Part shown: one piece after another, positions 1 through 8,322 of the stretch
Layout of the letters: every line of letters starts with the position of its first letter
How positions within the stretch are numbered: position 1 is the first letter of the stretch
NCBI RefSeq assembly: GCF_001563265.1
Contig: NZ_CP005083.1
Coordinates: forward strand, 4,033,001-4,097,000
Direction of reading: 5' to 3'
DNA from: Sphingobium sp. TKS
GTDB taxonomy: Bacteria; Pseudomonadota; Alphaproteobacteria; Sphingomonadales; Sphingomonadaceae
Length of the DNA stretch: 64,000 nt
Made by a program: the position numbers and the translations under genes
Notes under the pieces: model-generated
The model's database searches: none
The model's input: only the letters and a program-made list of their open reading frames with translations
What the model was told of the DNA's origin: nothing

Positions 1-237
1 GTCTGGAACGATGACAAGGCGCGGATCGAAATGCATCTGGAGGCGGTGCGGCCCTTGCACTTCCACGTCGCGGGACAATGTTTCCGCATGGCGGCGGGCG
101 AGACGATCCATACCGAAAGCAGCCATAAATATGGCGCACGCGACGAAAGGCTGCTGCTGCGCGCAGGCGGATGGGAGCCGGTGCGAGAATGGAGCGATGC
201 GGACGGGCTGTTTTCGCTGATCCTCGCCCAGACATGA
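1..237 (+). CDS. egtD: EgtD, L-histidine N-alpha-methyltransferase, C-terminal part
   Basis: Only the last 78 codons are present; the gene enters from the left edge in frame 1 and stops at 235-237. The family trimethylates histidine with SAM to make hercynine, the first step of ergothioneine synthesis. The visible part is the C-terminal strand region of the domain, recognisable by an RMAAGETIHTE stretch, then SHKYGARD, and a closing GW(x)PVREWxDxDGLFSL stretch. EgtB, the usual partner, would lie to the left, outside the window. The SAM-binding motifs are not in view, so integrity cannot be judged. Confidence 0.85.
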   Translation, partial: VWNDDKARIEMHLEAVRPLHFHVAGQCFRMAAGETIHTESSHKYGARDERLLLRAGGWEPVREWSDADGLFSLILAQT

Positions 238-259
238 GAAAGGATCACAGCTCGCGGTC

Positions 260-1315
260 CTATTCGGTGACCTTCGCGGACCAGGTGGTGATCCAGTGCC
301 AGGCGCCACGGCATTCTCCCATGGCGCTAGCCTCGACCAAACGGAAACGCGTTCCGTCCCACACATAGGATTCGCTGCCGCCGCAATCGCCCAAGCCCCG
401 GCCCTTGGCATAGCTTTGTAGGGTGGACGTCTCCGGCGCCCAGCTTGCATTGACCAGCATCGGATGGCCGGCATCCTCGCTCCAGCCCGGCTGATAATCG
501 AAACTGGCGAAGCGGAAGATCCGGCGCCCCGCTATGCCGGTGGCGATCACCGGGGCGGACGTGAAATTATAGGCTCCAGCGCCGCAGGGCACCAATACCA
601 GCGTCTCCGTCTTCGAGAGGCGATACAGATCGGGGGGAGAGGATGCGTCCTTCATCTCATCGGCGCAGCCGGTGAATGTGCCAAGCGAGGTCAATTCCTC
701 GCGCCAGAGCGCAGGCGGTTCCGCGCCGCCGGGCACGGCGACGCGCCGGATCGACGGGATGGCAGGCGCGGGGCGCACGGCGCTGCGGGCGAGCGGGCCG
801 GTCGCAACCAGAGCCGCCACCGTTCCTGCCCGACCCTGTTTCGCATCCATATAGCGCAGCGCGGCGGCGGACCCGGCCAGCGATGGCCGATCGATCCGCT
901 TGGCGCCGGAGCGGATTTCCATGCCCCCGCCCTTCGCCATGGCGATGGCCAGCGCGGACGCCTGCGGCCCCTGCACGCTGGCTTCGCCATCCACGCTCGC
1001 CGCGCTGGCGATCTTGCGGCCATCGATCAGGAAGTCCAGCGTCTCGCGCCCCTTGGCGTCGCGGCTGACCCAGATTTCGGGATCGGTAGTTGCACCGGCA
1101 TCCCGGCTGATGCCCAGCATGACCGGCGTATCGGGCCAATCGCCGCCCTCGGGCAACAGCGACACGGCCTCGCACCGGTTGCGATTGTCGCAGCCGATGG
1201 TCCAGTCCTTATAGCTTTCCAATGTGCCGGGCTTTGGCGCCTGCGCGATGGCCGGCGCCATTCCCATGACCGCCGACAGCATGACTGCCAGCCCGAATAT
1301 GCGTTTCGCCCCCAT
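260..1315 (-). CDS. DUF1176 domain-containing exported protein
   Basis: 351 residues. A hydrophobic signal peptide occupies about residues 5-25 and ends at an AIAQA-type cleavage site, so the protein is probably periplasmic. The mature part opens with YKDWTIGCDNRNRCEA, the hallmark of DUF1176 with its paired cysteines, and continues through a long beta-rich region that also contains Cys pairs near the C-terminus. The molecular function of DUF1176 is unknown. It converges on the 3' end of egtD and lies upstream of nothing on its own strand, so it is probably monocistronic. An unusual inverted-repeat leader (1329-1371) precedes the start codon. Confidence 0.8.
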   Translation of the reverse strand: MGAKRIFGLAVMLSAVMGMAPAIAQAPKPGTLESYKDWTIGCDNRNRCEAVSLLPEGGDWPDTPVMLGISRDAGATTDPEIWVSRDAKGRETLDFLIDGRKIASAASVDGEASVQGPQASALAIAMAKGGGMEIRSGAKRIDRPSLAGSAAALRYMDAKQGRAGTVAALVATGPLARSAVRPAPAIPSIRRVAVPGGAEPPALWREELTSLGTFTGCADEMKDASSPPDLYRLSKTETLVLVPCGAGAYNFTSAPVIATGIAGRRIFRFASFDYQPGWSEDAGHPMLVNASWAPETSTLQSYAKGRGLGDCGGSESYVWDGTRFRLVEASAMGECRGAWHWITTWSAKVTE

Positions 1316-1328
1316 GGGTTAACCATAA

Positions 1329-1371
1329 CCGATTCTACCGGCAGCGGGTAGAACTTTCGTTATAGAATCGG
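1329..1371 (-). repeat. Nested inverted repeats between nupC and the DUF1176 gene
   Basis: CCGATTCTA at 1329-1337 is perfectly complementary to TAGAATCGG at 1363-1371. The same left arm, shifted as TTCTACC (1333-1339), also pairs perfectly with GGTAGAA at 1347-1353. The two hairpins exclude each other. The block fills the 61-base gap after the nupC stop and just before the DUF1176 start, so it may be a nupC terminator, a folding switch in the DUF1176 leader, or both. No clear U-run is seen. Confidence 0.5.
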
Positions 1372-1376
1372 AACGA

Positions 1377-2699
1377 TCAGCGCAGGCTGAGCATCAGGCC
1401 CGCCAGCGCCGCGCTCATGAGATTGGCGAGGCTGCCCGCCACCAGCGCCTTCAACCCCAGCCGCGCGATCACTGGCCGCTGGTTGGGCGCGAGATTGCCG
1501 GTGACGGCCATCTGGATCGCGATCGAGCTGAAATTGGCGAAGCCGCAAAGCGCGAAGGTGACGATGGCGATGGTCGCGGGCGACAGCGCGCCCTGCACCT
1601 GGCCCAGATTGATATAGGCGACGAACTCGTTCAGCACGACCTTGGTACCGAACAGGCCGCCCGCGATCTGCGCTTCGTTCCAGGGGATGTTGAGCAGATA
1701 CATGACCGGCGAAAACACATAGCCGAGCAGTTGCTGGAAGCTGAGGTTCGAATAGCCGAACCAGCCGCCGATCCCGCCCAATATGCCATTGGCCAGCGCC
1801 ACCAGCGCCACGAAGGCCAGTACCATGGCACCGACCGCGACGGCCAGCTTCACGCCGGTCTGCGCGCCCTGCGCCGCCGCCATGATCAGATTGGCGGGCT
1901 TTTCCTCGTCATGGGTCGCGGGCGGCATCGGCTCGCCGGGCGTCGCTTCGGGCAGCAGCGCGGCGGGACCGGCGCCGCTGATGCGTGTTTCGGGCAGGGC
2001 GATGTCGGGATGGTCGCCCAAGGGCAGTTCCGGTTCGCGTTCCGGCTCGTCGGGCATCATGATCTTCGCCATCAGCAGACCGCCGGGCGCGGACATGAAG
2101 CTCGCGGCAAGCAGATAGTCGATCTTGATCCCCATGGAGGCATAGGCCGCCAGGATGGTGCCCGCCACGCCCGCCATCCCGCTGGTCATGACGGCGAAGA
2201 GCTGCGGCGGGGTGAGGCCCGCCAGATAGGGGCGGATGACGAGCGGGCTCTCGCTCTGGCCGACGAAGATATTGGCGGCGGCGCACAGGCTTTCGACCTT
2301 GGACACGCCCGTCACCTTCTCGATCGCGCCGCCGACCCAGCGGACGATCTGCTGCATGATGCCCAGATAATAGAGGATCGACACCAGGCTGGCGAAGAAG
2401 ATGATCACCGGCAGCGCGGCGATGGCGAAGCTGGCCCCGCCGATTTCCGGCTTGGCGAGCGGGCCGAAGATGAAATCCGTCCCCGCCTGCGCATAGCCGA
2501 GCAGATTCGACACGCCATGCGACATGCCCGCGATCACCGCACGTCCGGCAGGCACATAAAGCACCAGCAGGGCGATGCCTGCCTGCAACAGGAATGCCGC
2601 GCCCACGACCCGCGGCCGGACGGCGCGGCGGTCGGAGGACAAGGCGAAGGCAATGGCAAGGATCAGCGCGATGCCGGCTAGGCCAATGAGAAGATGCAT
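1377..2699 (-). CDS. nupC: NupC-type concentrative nucleoside transporter
   Basis: 440 residues from the chosen start, near the family length of about 400-430. It is a polytopic inner-membrane protein. Visible CNT features are the N-terminal helices, the gate region with VFVGQSESP-like wording (NIFVGQSESPLVIRPYL), and the C-terminal GTKVVLNEFVAY and LCGFANFSSIAIQ motifs that line the substrate and Na+/H+ site. It takes up nucleosides by cation symport. A proline- and glutamate-rich cytoplasmic insert sits about two thirds along. An in-frame start 36 bases upstream (2735) is possible but has no better ribosome site; the chosen ATG is followed directly by the first membrane helix. Confidence 0.88.
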   Translation of the reverse strand: MHLLIGLAGIALILAIAFALSSDRRAVRPRVVGAAFLLQAGIALLVLYVPAGRAVIAGMSHGVSNLLGYAQAGTDFIFGPLAKPEIGGASFAIAALPVIIFFASLVSILYYLGIMQQIVRWVGGAIEKVTGVSKVESLCAAANIFVGQSESPLVIRPYLAGLTPPQLFAVMTSGMAGVAGTILAAYASMGIKIDYLLAASFMSAPGGLLMAKIMMPDEPEREPELPLGDHPDIALPETRISGAGPAALLPEATPGEPMPPATHDEEKPANLIMAAAQGAQTGVKLAVAVGAMVLAFVALVALANGILGGIGGWFGYSNLSFQQLLGYVFSPVMYLLNIPWNEAQIAGGLFGTKVVLNEFVAYINLGQVQGALSPATIAIVTFALCGFANFSSIAIQMAVTGNLAPNQRPVIARLGLKALVAGSLANLMSAALAGLMLSLR

Positions 2700-2798
2700 G
2701 AAAAGCTTTCGCGGAAGAGCAGACGGCGCGACCATAAAGAGGGCGCAGCGGGGAGGCCAGCAGCTTTACGAGGGTGCAAATAGGTTTGAGGGATGTTT

Positions 2799-2927
2799 GG
2801 GTGGAAGGCGAACATCATTTCCGTCATCCCGGCGAAAGCCGGGATCTTAGGCGATAGCGCACGACCTAGCCTCAAGAGATCCCAGCTTTCGCTGGGATGA
2901 CGATATTATCAACATCCGCAAATGGCC
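2799..2927. repeat. Composite double-hairpin intergenic repeat, copy 1
   Basis: Two hairpins built on GTCATCCC(A/G)GC...: GATCCCGGC-type arms at about 2824-2846 and an inverted copy at about 2878-2902. They are followed 15 bases later by the box GCAAATGGCC (2918-2927) and preceded by GGGTGGA (2799-2805). The same end box occurs in the copies at 30851 and 59356, although their hairpins have different sequences. It lies between nupC and typA. Confidence 0.7.
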
Positions 2928-2944
2928 CTTCCGGACCATCCCAA

Positions 2945-2987
2945 AGCAAAAGGGGCCGGCGTCTCGCGACACCGGCCCCTTTTTTTC
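2945..2987 (-). terminator. Intrinsic terminator of typA, possibly bidirectional
   Basis: The stem AGGGGCCGG (2951-2959) pairs with CCGGCCCCT (2972-2980), with a short inner stem around a TCGC loop. Read leftward, it follows the typA stop by about 20 bases and is followed by TTTTGCTTT. Read rightward, it is followed by a T-run as well. Confidence 0.8.
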
Positions 2988-3001
2988 CTCTCAAAACTCA
3001 A

Positions 3002-4822
3002 TCAGGCGGCAGCTTTGGCCCGCGACATGCGCTTGCGCTCGTTCGGGTCGAGATAGCGCTTGCGCAGGCGGATGTTCTTGGGCGTCACTTCGACCATTTC
3101 ATCGTCATCGATATAGGCGATGGCCTGCTCCAGCGTCAGCTTGCGCGGCGGGGTCAGGCGGATGCTGTCATCCTTGCCGCTGGCGCGGAAGTTGGTCAGC
3201 GCCTTCGACTTCATCGGGTTGACTTCCAGGTCTTCCGGCTTGGCGTTTTCACCGATGATCATGCCTTCGTAGAGCGCCTCGCCCACGCCGACCATCAGGA
3301 TACCGCGCTCTTCCAGCGGGCCGAGCGCATAGGCATTGGCCTCACCCGCGCCGTTGGAGATCAGCACGCCGTTCTTGCGGCCTTCGATCTTGCCCTTGTG
3401 GGGGCCATATTTCTCGAACAGGCGGTTCATGATGCCGGTGCCGCGCGTGTCGGACAGGAATTCGCCATGATAGCCGATCAGGCCGCGCGACGGCGCGGAG
3501 AAGGTGATGCGGGTCTTGCCGCCGCCCGAAGGACGCATGTCGGTCATCTCGGCCTTGCGGATGTTCATCTTGTCGACGACCGTGCCGGAAAATTCATCGT
3601 CCACGTCGATGACGACGATTTCATAAGGCTCGGTCCTGTTGCCGTTCTCATCCTCCCCGAACAGCACGCGGGGGCGCGAGATGCCGAGTTCAAAGCCTTC
3701 GCGGCGCATGGTTTCGATGAGCACGCCCAGCTGCAATTCGCCACGGCCGGCGACTTCGAAGCTGTCCTTGTCGTCGCTCTCCGTCACCTTGATGGCGACG
3801 TTCGATTCGGCTTCGCGGGCCAGACGGTCGCGGATCATGCGGCTCGTCACCTTGCTGCCTTCGCGGCCCGCCATCGGCGAATCGTTCACCGCAAAGCGCA
3901 TCGACAGGGTCGGCGGATCGATCGGCTGCGCCTTGATCGGCACGCTGACCGAGGTGTCGCAGATGGTGTTGGCCACGGTCGCGACGGTCAGACCGGCGAG
4001 CGAGATGATGTCGCCCGCCTTCGCCTCATCCACCGGAACGCGATCCAGGCCGCGGAAGGACATGATCTTCGACGCGCGGCCGGTTTCGATCACATTGCCG
4101 TCCATGTCGAGCGCGTGGATCGGCTGGTTGACCTTGACCGTGCCCGACTGGACGCGGCCGGTCAGGATGCGGCCGAGGAAATTGTCGCGATCGAGCAGCG
4201 TCACGAGGAAGCTGAACGGCGCGTCCTGATCCAGCGACGGCGGCGGCACATGATCGACGATCTTCTGGAACATCGGCTCCAGCGTGCCCTCGCGGCGGCT
4301 GGGGTTATCGCTGGCATAGCCGTTGCGGCCCGAGGCATAGAGGACCGGGAAATCGAGCTGCTCGTCAGTGGCGTCCAGCGTCACGAACAGGTCGAACACT
4401 TCGTCCAGCACTTCCTGGATGCGCTCGTCGGGGCGGTCGACCTTGTTGACGACGACGATCGGGCGCAGGCCCAACGCCAGCGCCTTGCCAGTCACGAACT
4501 TGGTCTGCGGCATCGCGCCCTCCGACGAGTCGACCAGCAGGATCACGCCGTCGACCATGGAGAGGATGCGCTCCACCTCGCCGCCGAAGTCGGCGTGGCC
4601 GGGCGTGTCGACGATGTTGATGCGGATTCCGTTCCACTCGACCGAGGTCGGCTTCGCCAGGATGGTGATGCCCCGTTCCTTTTCGAGGTCGTTCGAGTCC
4701 ATCGCGCGTTCCTCGACGCGCTGATTGTCGCGGAAGGTGCCGGACTGGCGGAAAAGCTGGTCGACGAGCGTGGTCTTGCCATGGTCGACGTGCGCGATGA
4801 TCGCGATATTACGCAGGGACAT
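3002..4822 (-). CDS. typA: TypA/BipA, ribosome-associated translational GTPase
   Basis: 606 residues, the normal length. The GTPase domain begins immediately with the P-loop AHVDHGKT (about residues 10-17), followed by the GITI switch, DTPGHADF and NKVDR. Domains II-III and the BipA-specific C-terminal domain follow ([15 protein letters not shown], then [10 protein letters not shown]). BipA binds ribosomes under stress or at low temperature and helps 50S assembly. The frame stays open for 65 codons upstream, but [11 protein letters not shown] is the family start. It is transcribed divergently from telA across a 221-base promoter region. Confidence 0.96.
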   Translation of the reverse strand: MSLRNIAIIAHVDHGKTTLVDQLFRQSGTFRDNQRVEERAMDSNDLEKERGITILAKPTSVEWNGIRINIVDTPGHADFGGEVERILSMVDGVILLVDSSEGAMPQTKFVTGKALALGLRPIVVVNKVDRPDERIQEVLDEVFDLFVTLDATDEQLDFPVLYASGRNGYASDNPSRREGTLEPMFQKIVDHVPPPSLDQDAPFSFLVTLLDRDNFLGRILTGRVQSGTVKVNQPIHALDMDGNVIETGRASKIMSFRGLDRVPVDEAKAGDIISLAGLTVATVANTICDTSVSVPIKAQPIDPPTLSMRFAVNDSPMAGREGSKVTSRMIRDRLAREAESNVAIKVTESDDKDSFEVAGRGELQLGVLIETMRREGFELGISRPRVLFGEDENGNRTEPYEIVVIDVDDEFSGTVVDKMNIRKAEMTDMRPSGGGKTRITFSAPSRGLIGYHGEFLSDTRGTGIMNRLFEKYGPHKGKIEGRKNGVLISNGAGEANAYALGPLEERGILMVGVGEALYEGMIIGENAKPEDLEVNPMKSKALTNFRASGKDDSIRLTPPRKLTLEQAIAYIDDDEMVEVTPKNIRLRKRYLDPNERKRMSRAKAAA

Positions 4823-5043
4823 GTCTTGCCTTTGGGATTTAAGGTTTCCCGGCGGGCACCACGCCTGTCCAGGACTATCGGGCGCGCCCCTACAGGAAAT
4901 GACGCGCTGCGGCAAGCTTTGCGGGTAGGGCAGGAGCGATTGCAATGGCGGGGGCAGGCCTTTAGCGTGCGGCACAGGCTTGCAGCCGGACTGTTCTATA
5001 TACATATAACAGTGCAAACGCTTGATGGCCCCTGGGAGATGAC

Positions 5044-6255
5044 ATGGCTTCGACCGCGCCGACCGCCACCGCTGACACGCTGAACCTCACTCCGCCCGAT
5101 CCGGTGCCGCCGATCGCGCCCGAAAAAGCGGCGGGGCTGGTGCCCTTGGAAGACGAGAAAAGGTCGAAGCTGGACGAGAAGGTCGATGCCTTCATCGACG
5201 ATCTGGTCGCGCAGGACGCCAATTCGCCCGAATTCGGGCAGCGCGTCGACCAGCTCACCAATATGGGGCGCAAGGAAATCGCGGAGGCTGCGGGACATTC
5301 CAACCGTTTTCTCGACCGCCCGGTGCGCGCCATGGACAGCGACAACAAGGTCGGCGTCGATCTGGCCGAACTGCGCCGAACCATCGAGGATCTCGATCCC
5401 GGCAAGCGCGGCAGCCTGACCGCGCCCAAGAAGCTGTTCGGCCTGATCCCCTTCGGCAACCGGATGCGCGATTATTTCGACAGCTATAAAAGCGCGCAGA
5501 GCCACATCAATTCGATCCTGGGCAGCCTGGCCAGCGGCAAGGACGTGCTGATCAAGGACAATGCCGCCATCGATGTCGAGCGGCAGAATATGTGGCAGAC
5601 CATGGGCCGTCTGGAGCAGATGATCCATATCTCCAAGACGCTGGACGCCCGGCTGGAGGCGAAGGCGCTGGAGCTGGATTCAGCGGACCCGGCCAAGGCC
5701 AAGGCGATCCGCGAGAGCGCGCTTTTCTACATCCGCCAGCGCACGCAGGACCTGCTGACGCAGATGGCGGTGACGGTGCAGGGCTATCTGGCGCTGGACC
5801 TCGTCAAGAAGAACAATGTCGAACTGGTGAAGGGCGTGGACCGCGCCGGCACCACCACTGTCGCCGCGCTGCGCACCGCCGTCACCGTGGCGCAGGCGCT
5901 GGTCGGGCAGCGCCTGGTGCTGGAACAGATCACCGCGCTCAACACGACGACCGCGAACATGATCGATTCGACCGGCGAGATGCTGAAGACCCAGACTGCG
6001 CAGATCCATGAACAGGCGGCGTCCAGCACCATCCCGATCGAGACGCTGCAACGCGCCTTCCAGAATATCTACGATACGATGGACAGTATCGACACGTTCA
6101 AGCTGAAGGCGCTGGAGAATATGAAGACAACGGTGTCCACGCTGTCGAACGAGGTCGAGAAATCCAAGGGCTATATCGCCCGCGCCGAGGGACAGGCGCA
6201 GGCCGCGCAACAGGCACGCGTCGACAATCCGTTGCTGAGTTCGATCGAGGCCTGA
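5044..6255 (+). CDS. telA: TelA/KlaA family protein (toxic anion resistance)
   Basis: 403 residues, mainly long alpha-helices, without signal peptide or membrane segment. The N-terminal 40 residues are Pro/Ala-rich. The TelA core is recognisable by KKLFGLIPFGNRMRDYF, by LDLVKKNNVELVKGVDRA, and by the helical NTTTANMIDSTGEML stretch. Founders are plasmid tellurite-resistance and chromosomal stress proteins; biochemical function is not settled. It is followed after 4 bases by an XpaC-like gene, the classic partner, so the two are surely cotranscribed. Start chosen at the ATG with GGGAG seven bases before it. Confidence 0.88.
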   Translation: MASTAPTATADTLNLTPPDPVPPIAPEKAAGLVPLEDEKRSKLDEKVDAFIDDLVAQDANSPEFGQRVDQLTNMGRKEIAEAAGHSNRFLDRPVRAMDSDNKVGVDLAELRRTIEDLDPGKRGSLTAPKKLFGLIPFGNRMRDYFDSYKSAQSHINSILGSLASGKDVLIKDNAAIDVERQNMWQTMGRLEQMIHISKTLDARLEAKALELDSADPAKAKAIRESALFYIRQRTQDLLTQMAVTVQGYLALDLVKKNNVELVKGVDRAGTTTVAALRTAVTVAQALVGQRLVLEQITALNTTTANMIDSTGEMLKTQTAQIHEQAASSTIPIETLQRAFQNIYDTMDSIDTFKLKALENMKTTVSTLSNEVEKSKGYIARAEGQAQAAQQARVDNPLLSSIEA

Positions 6256-6259
6256 CAGG

Positions 6260-6973
6260 ATGAGCCGGTCCGAACGCGTCCTGGCCGATGCCGAAGCGGT
6301 GCTCCGCCGCCATAGCGAGCGCGGGCAGAGCCTGTCGGCACGTGCGCGGCAAAGGCGCAATGCCGCGCTGATGCGCAAGGTCAAATATGCCTTCTGGGCA
6401 GTGATCGCGGTGCTGATCGGCAGCGCGGTGGCGGGCTTTGTGGCGCCGATCGGGACAAGCGGGGTCATGATCGCGCTGGGCGTCATGCTGGCGGCGGTGC
6501 TCCTGATCGCGGCGCTGCCGGGAGAAAAGCGCGTCAGGACAGAGGCGCTGGCGGAGACCGCGCTCACCGCCCTGCCGCTCCAGACCGAGATTTGGCTGGA
6601 AAATCAGCGCAAAGCCCTGCCCGCCCCCGCCGTCACCCTAGTCGACAGCATCGGCGTGAAGCTGGAGACCCTGTCGCCGCAACTTGAAAGGCTGGGCGAG
6701 CAGGATCCGGCGGCGCAGGAAATCCGCAAATTGCTGGCCGATCATCTGCCTGAACTCGTCACCGGCTATCAATCCATCCCCGAACCGCTGCGGCGCGAGG
6801 AGCGCAATGGCCGCGTCCCGGAAAAGCAGTTGATCGACGGACTTGGCGTCATCGACGCGGAAATCGCCCGGATGAGCGAGACGCTGGCGAGCGGCGATCT
6901 CGACAAGCTGGCGGTGCAGAACCGCTTCCTGGAGCTGAAATATCAGGAGGCGAAGGAACTTGGGCAGGAATAA
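6260..6973 (+). CDS. XpaC-like membrane protein, TelA partner
   Basis: 237 residues. A basic N-terminal segment (about 1-40) is followed by two adjacent membrane helices (about 45-90) and a cytoplasmic helical domain of about 140 residues that ends in a coiled stretch. This layout, and the position directly after telA, match XpaC-type proteins that accompany TelA in many bacteria. Sequence similarity to characterised XpaC is weak by eye, so the name rests partly on context. Role unknown. Confidence 0.65.
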   Translation: MSRSERVLADAEAVLRRHSERGQSLSARARQRRNAALMRKVKYAFWAVIAVLIGSAVAGFVAPIGTSGVMIALGVMLAAVLLIAALPGEKRVRTEALAETALTALPLQTEIWLENQRKALPAPAVTLVDSIGVKLETLSPQLERLGEQDPAAQEIRKLLADHLPELVTGYQSIPEPLRREERNGRVPEKQLIDGLGVIDAEIARMSETLASGDLDKLAVQNRFLELKYQEAKELGQE

Positions 6974-6988
6974 CGTCTTCCTAGCGTA

Positions 6989-7144
6989 ATGATTCACCTT
7001 ACGCTGATCATCGTCGATTTCCTGACTGGCTTGCTGGCTGCCGGCGCCTGGGCGCTGGCGAGCGCGGGCGGAGCGATCGCAGCGCTGGTCGGCGGCGGAC
7101 TGCTGGGCGTATCGCTATTTCGGAAGTGGCGGCAGAAGGGATGA
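6989..7144 (+). CDS. Possible small membrane protein, 51 residues
   Basis: An ATG frame 13 bases after the xpaC-like stop encodes 51 residues: a hydrophobic helix, a Gly/Ala-rich hinge and a second hydrophobic stretch (AALVGGGLLGVSLF), then a basic tail RKWRQKG. Its hydrophobic-basic design and its place at the end of the telA operon favour a real gene. No good ribosome-binding site is visible, and I do not recognise the family. Confidence 0.4.
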   Translation: MIHLTLIIVDFLTGLLAAGAWALASAGGAIAALVGGGLLGVSLFRKWRQKG

Positions 7145-7156
7145 AGGAACGGCTAT

Positions 7157-7456
7157 TCAGGCGCCTTCGATCCACACGGTCAAGGCATGCTGGGTCAAGG
7201 GCTGGTTGAACTGAATGCCGAAACGCTTGCCATTGGACCACATGACCCGGCCGCTCGCCTGCATGCCCAGCGCCTCGACGATGAGATAGGTGCCGGTCCT
7301 GGGCGGCGTTTCGCAATGGGCCAACGCGCCCGAGCAGGACAGGTCCAGAAAATGCGCCCGGGCCGCCGTGCCGCCGAAACGCAAGGCGACGGGTCCGAAC
7401 ATCTTGTGGCGCGGATCGTGCCGCCGCTGCCCGGCGGCGCCAGTCAGGTCAGCCAT
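7157..7456 (-). CDS. Single-domain PilZ protein, probable c-di-GMP receptor
   Basis: 99 residues, a stand-alone PilZ domain. The nucleotide-binding signature is present: an RHDPR arginine stretch near the N-terminus and LDLSCSGA, equivalent to the (D/N)xSxxG motif, about 30 residues later. It is expected to bind cyclic di-GMP and act by protein contact. The ATG is chosen because GGAGG lies seven bases upstream; a TTG six codons earlier would overlap that site. Confidence 0.85.
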   Translation of the reverse strand: MADLTGAAGQRRHDPRHKMFGPVALRFGGTAARAHFLDLSCSGALAHCETPPRTGTYLIVEALGMQASGRVMWSNGKRFGIQFNQPLTQHALTVWIEGA

Positions 7457-7575
7457 ATCCTGCCCTCCCCCCAAGGCATATGATCATAAAATGGTCAAAA
7501 GCGTCCATCGAATCATGGTTGGCCGCCCATTAACCATAATATGCGCAAAGGAAAGCGTTAGCCGGCCGTAACGGA

Positions 7576-8322
7576 TCAGGACCGCAAGGCGCAGGGGACG
7601 ATGGAGGATGGTTCGGGCCGTGCGGCAATGCGCTTGAACCGGGCGAAATAGCCGCCCGCCGTCGGCTTGGGAATCAGTTCCTCCAGACGGAAGCCCATGG
7701 CCGCCAATTCGCAGGCCAGCAGGCGCGGCGGCGTGCCGTGCTGGTCGGTCGGACGATCGGCGTCCACCACGATCAGCTCGCCACCCGGCTTGAGCGCTGG
7801 ACTGAGGTTCCACAGAAAGGCGTAGGGTTCGGCAATCTCATGATACATATGGACCATGAGGATGCGGTCGAAGCTGTTTTCAGGCAGCCTGGGGTTCTCC
7901 GGCGCGCCCAGCCGGACGCTGACATTGCGCCAGTCCTCCCGCGTGATGCGGCGGCTCAAGGCGTCGATCACCTCGGGCATGATGTCTTCGGCCAGGACGC
8001 GGCCCCTGTCGCCCACCCTTTTCGCGAGGCGCACGGTGTAATAGCCCTCGCCCGCGCCAATGTCCGCCACCGTCATGCCGGAACGGATGCCGGCGCGGTT
8101 CATGATGTCTTCGGCTTCGTTCACCCGGTCGCGGGCTTCCTCGCTCGACCAGCGGGTGGAGACGATCGGCGCCACCGGGCGGTCGGCGCGCGGAAAGGCG
8201 CGGGCGGCGGCCGGGCGATCGCTATTCTTGTCCGACGAGAATGGGCCGCAGCCCGCCAGCAAAGCCAAGCAGCCCGCCAGCGCCGCGAGCGCTCCAGCCC
8301 CGGCCGCCGGCAGGCGCTTCAT
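7576..8322 (-). CDS. Lipoprotein-type class I SAM methyltransferase
   Basis: 248 residues. The N-terminus has a lipoprotein signal with lipobox LLAGC at about residues 21-25. It is followed by an Asp/Arg/Pro linker and a Rossmann methyltransferase domain: motif I VADIGAGEGYYTVRLAK, acidic motif II and a late LKPGGELIVVDADRP. A methyltransferase fold outside the cytoplasm is odd because SAM is cytosolic; homologues with this layout are common in Alpha- and Gammaproteobacteria, but their substrate is unknown. Its start overlaps the prfB stop by one base, so it is cotranscribed with prfB. Confidence 0.8.
   Translation of the reverse strand: MKRLPAAGAGALAALAGCLALLAGCGPFSSDKNSDRPAAARAFPRADRPVAPIVSTRWSSEEARDRVNEAEDIMNRAGIRSGMTVADIGAGEGYYTVRLAKRVGDRGRVLAEDIMPEVIDALSRRITREDWRNVSVRLGAPENPRLPENSFDRILMVHMYHEIAEPYAFLWNLSPALKPGGELIVVDADRPTDQHGTPPRLLACELAAMGFRLEELIPKPTAGGYFARFKRIAARPEPSSIVPCALRS

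Noticed and set aside
4991..5012. CTGTT...AACAG inverted repeat in the typA/telA promoter region
   Set aside because: Only five-base arms around an AT-rich centre; likely part of ordinary -10 sequences.
2897..5083. A 728-codon open frame on the plus strand across typA
   Set aside because: It is the antisense shadow of typA; its product is low-complexity Arg/Asp/His-rich text with no domain, typical of high-GC antisense frames.
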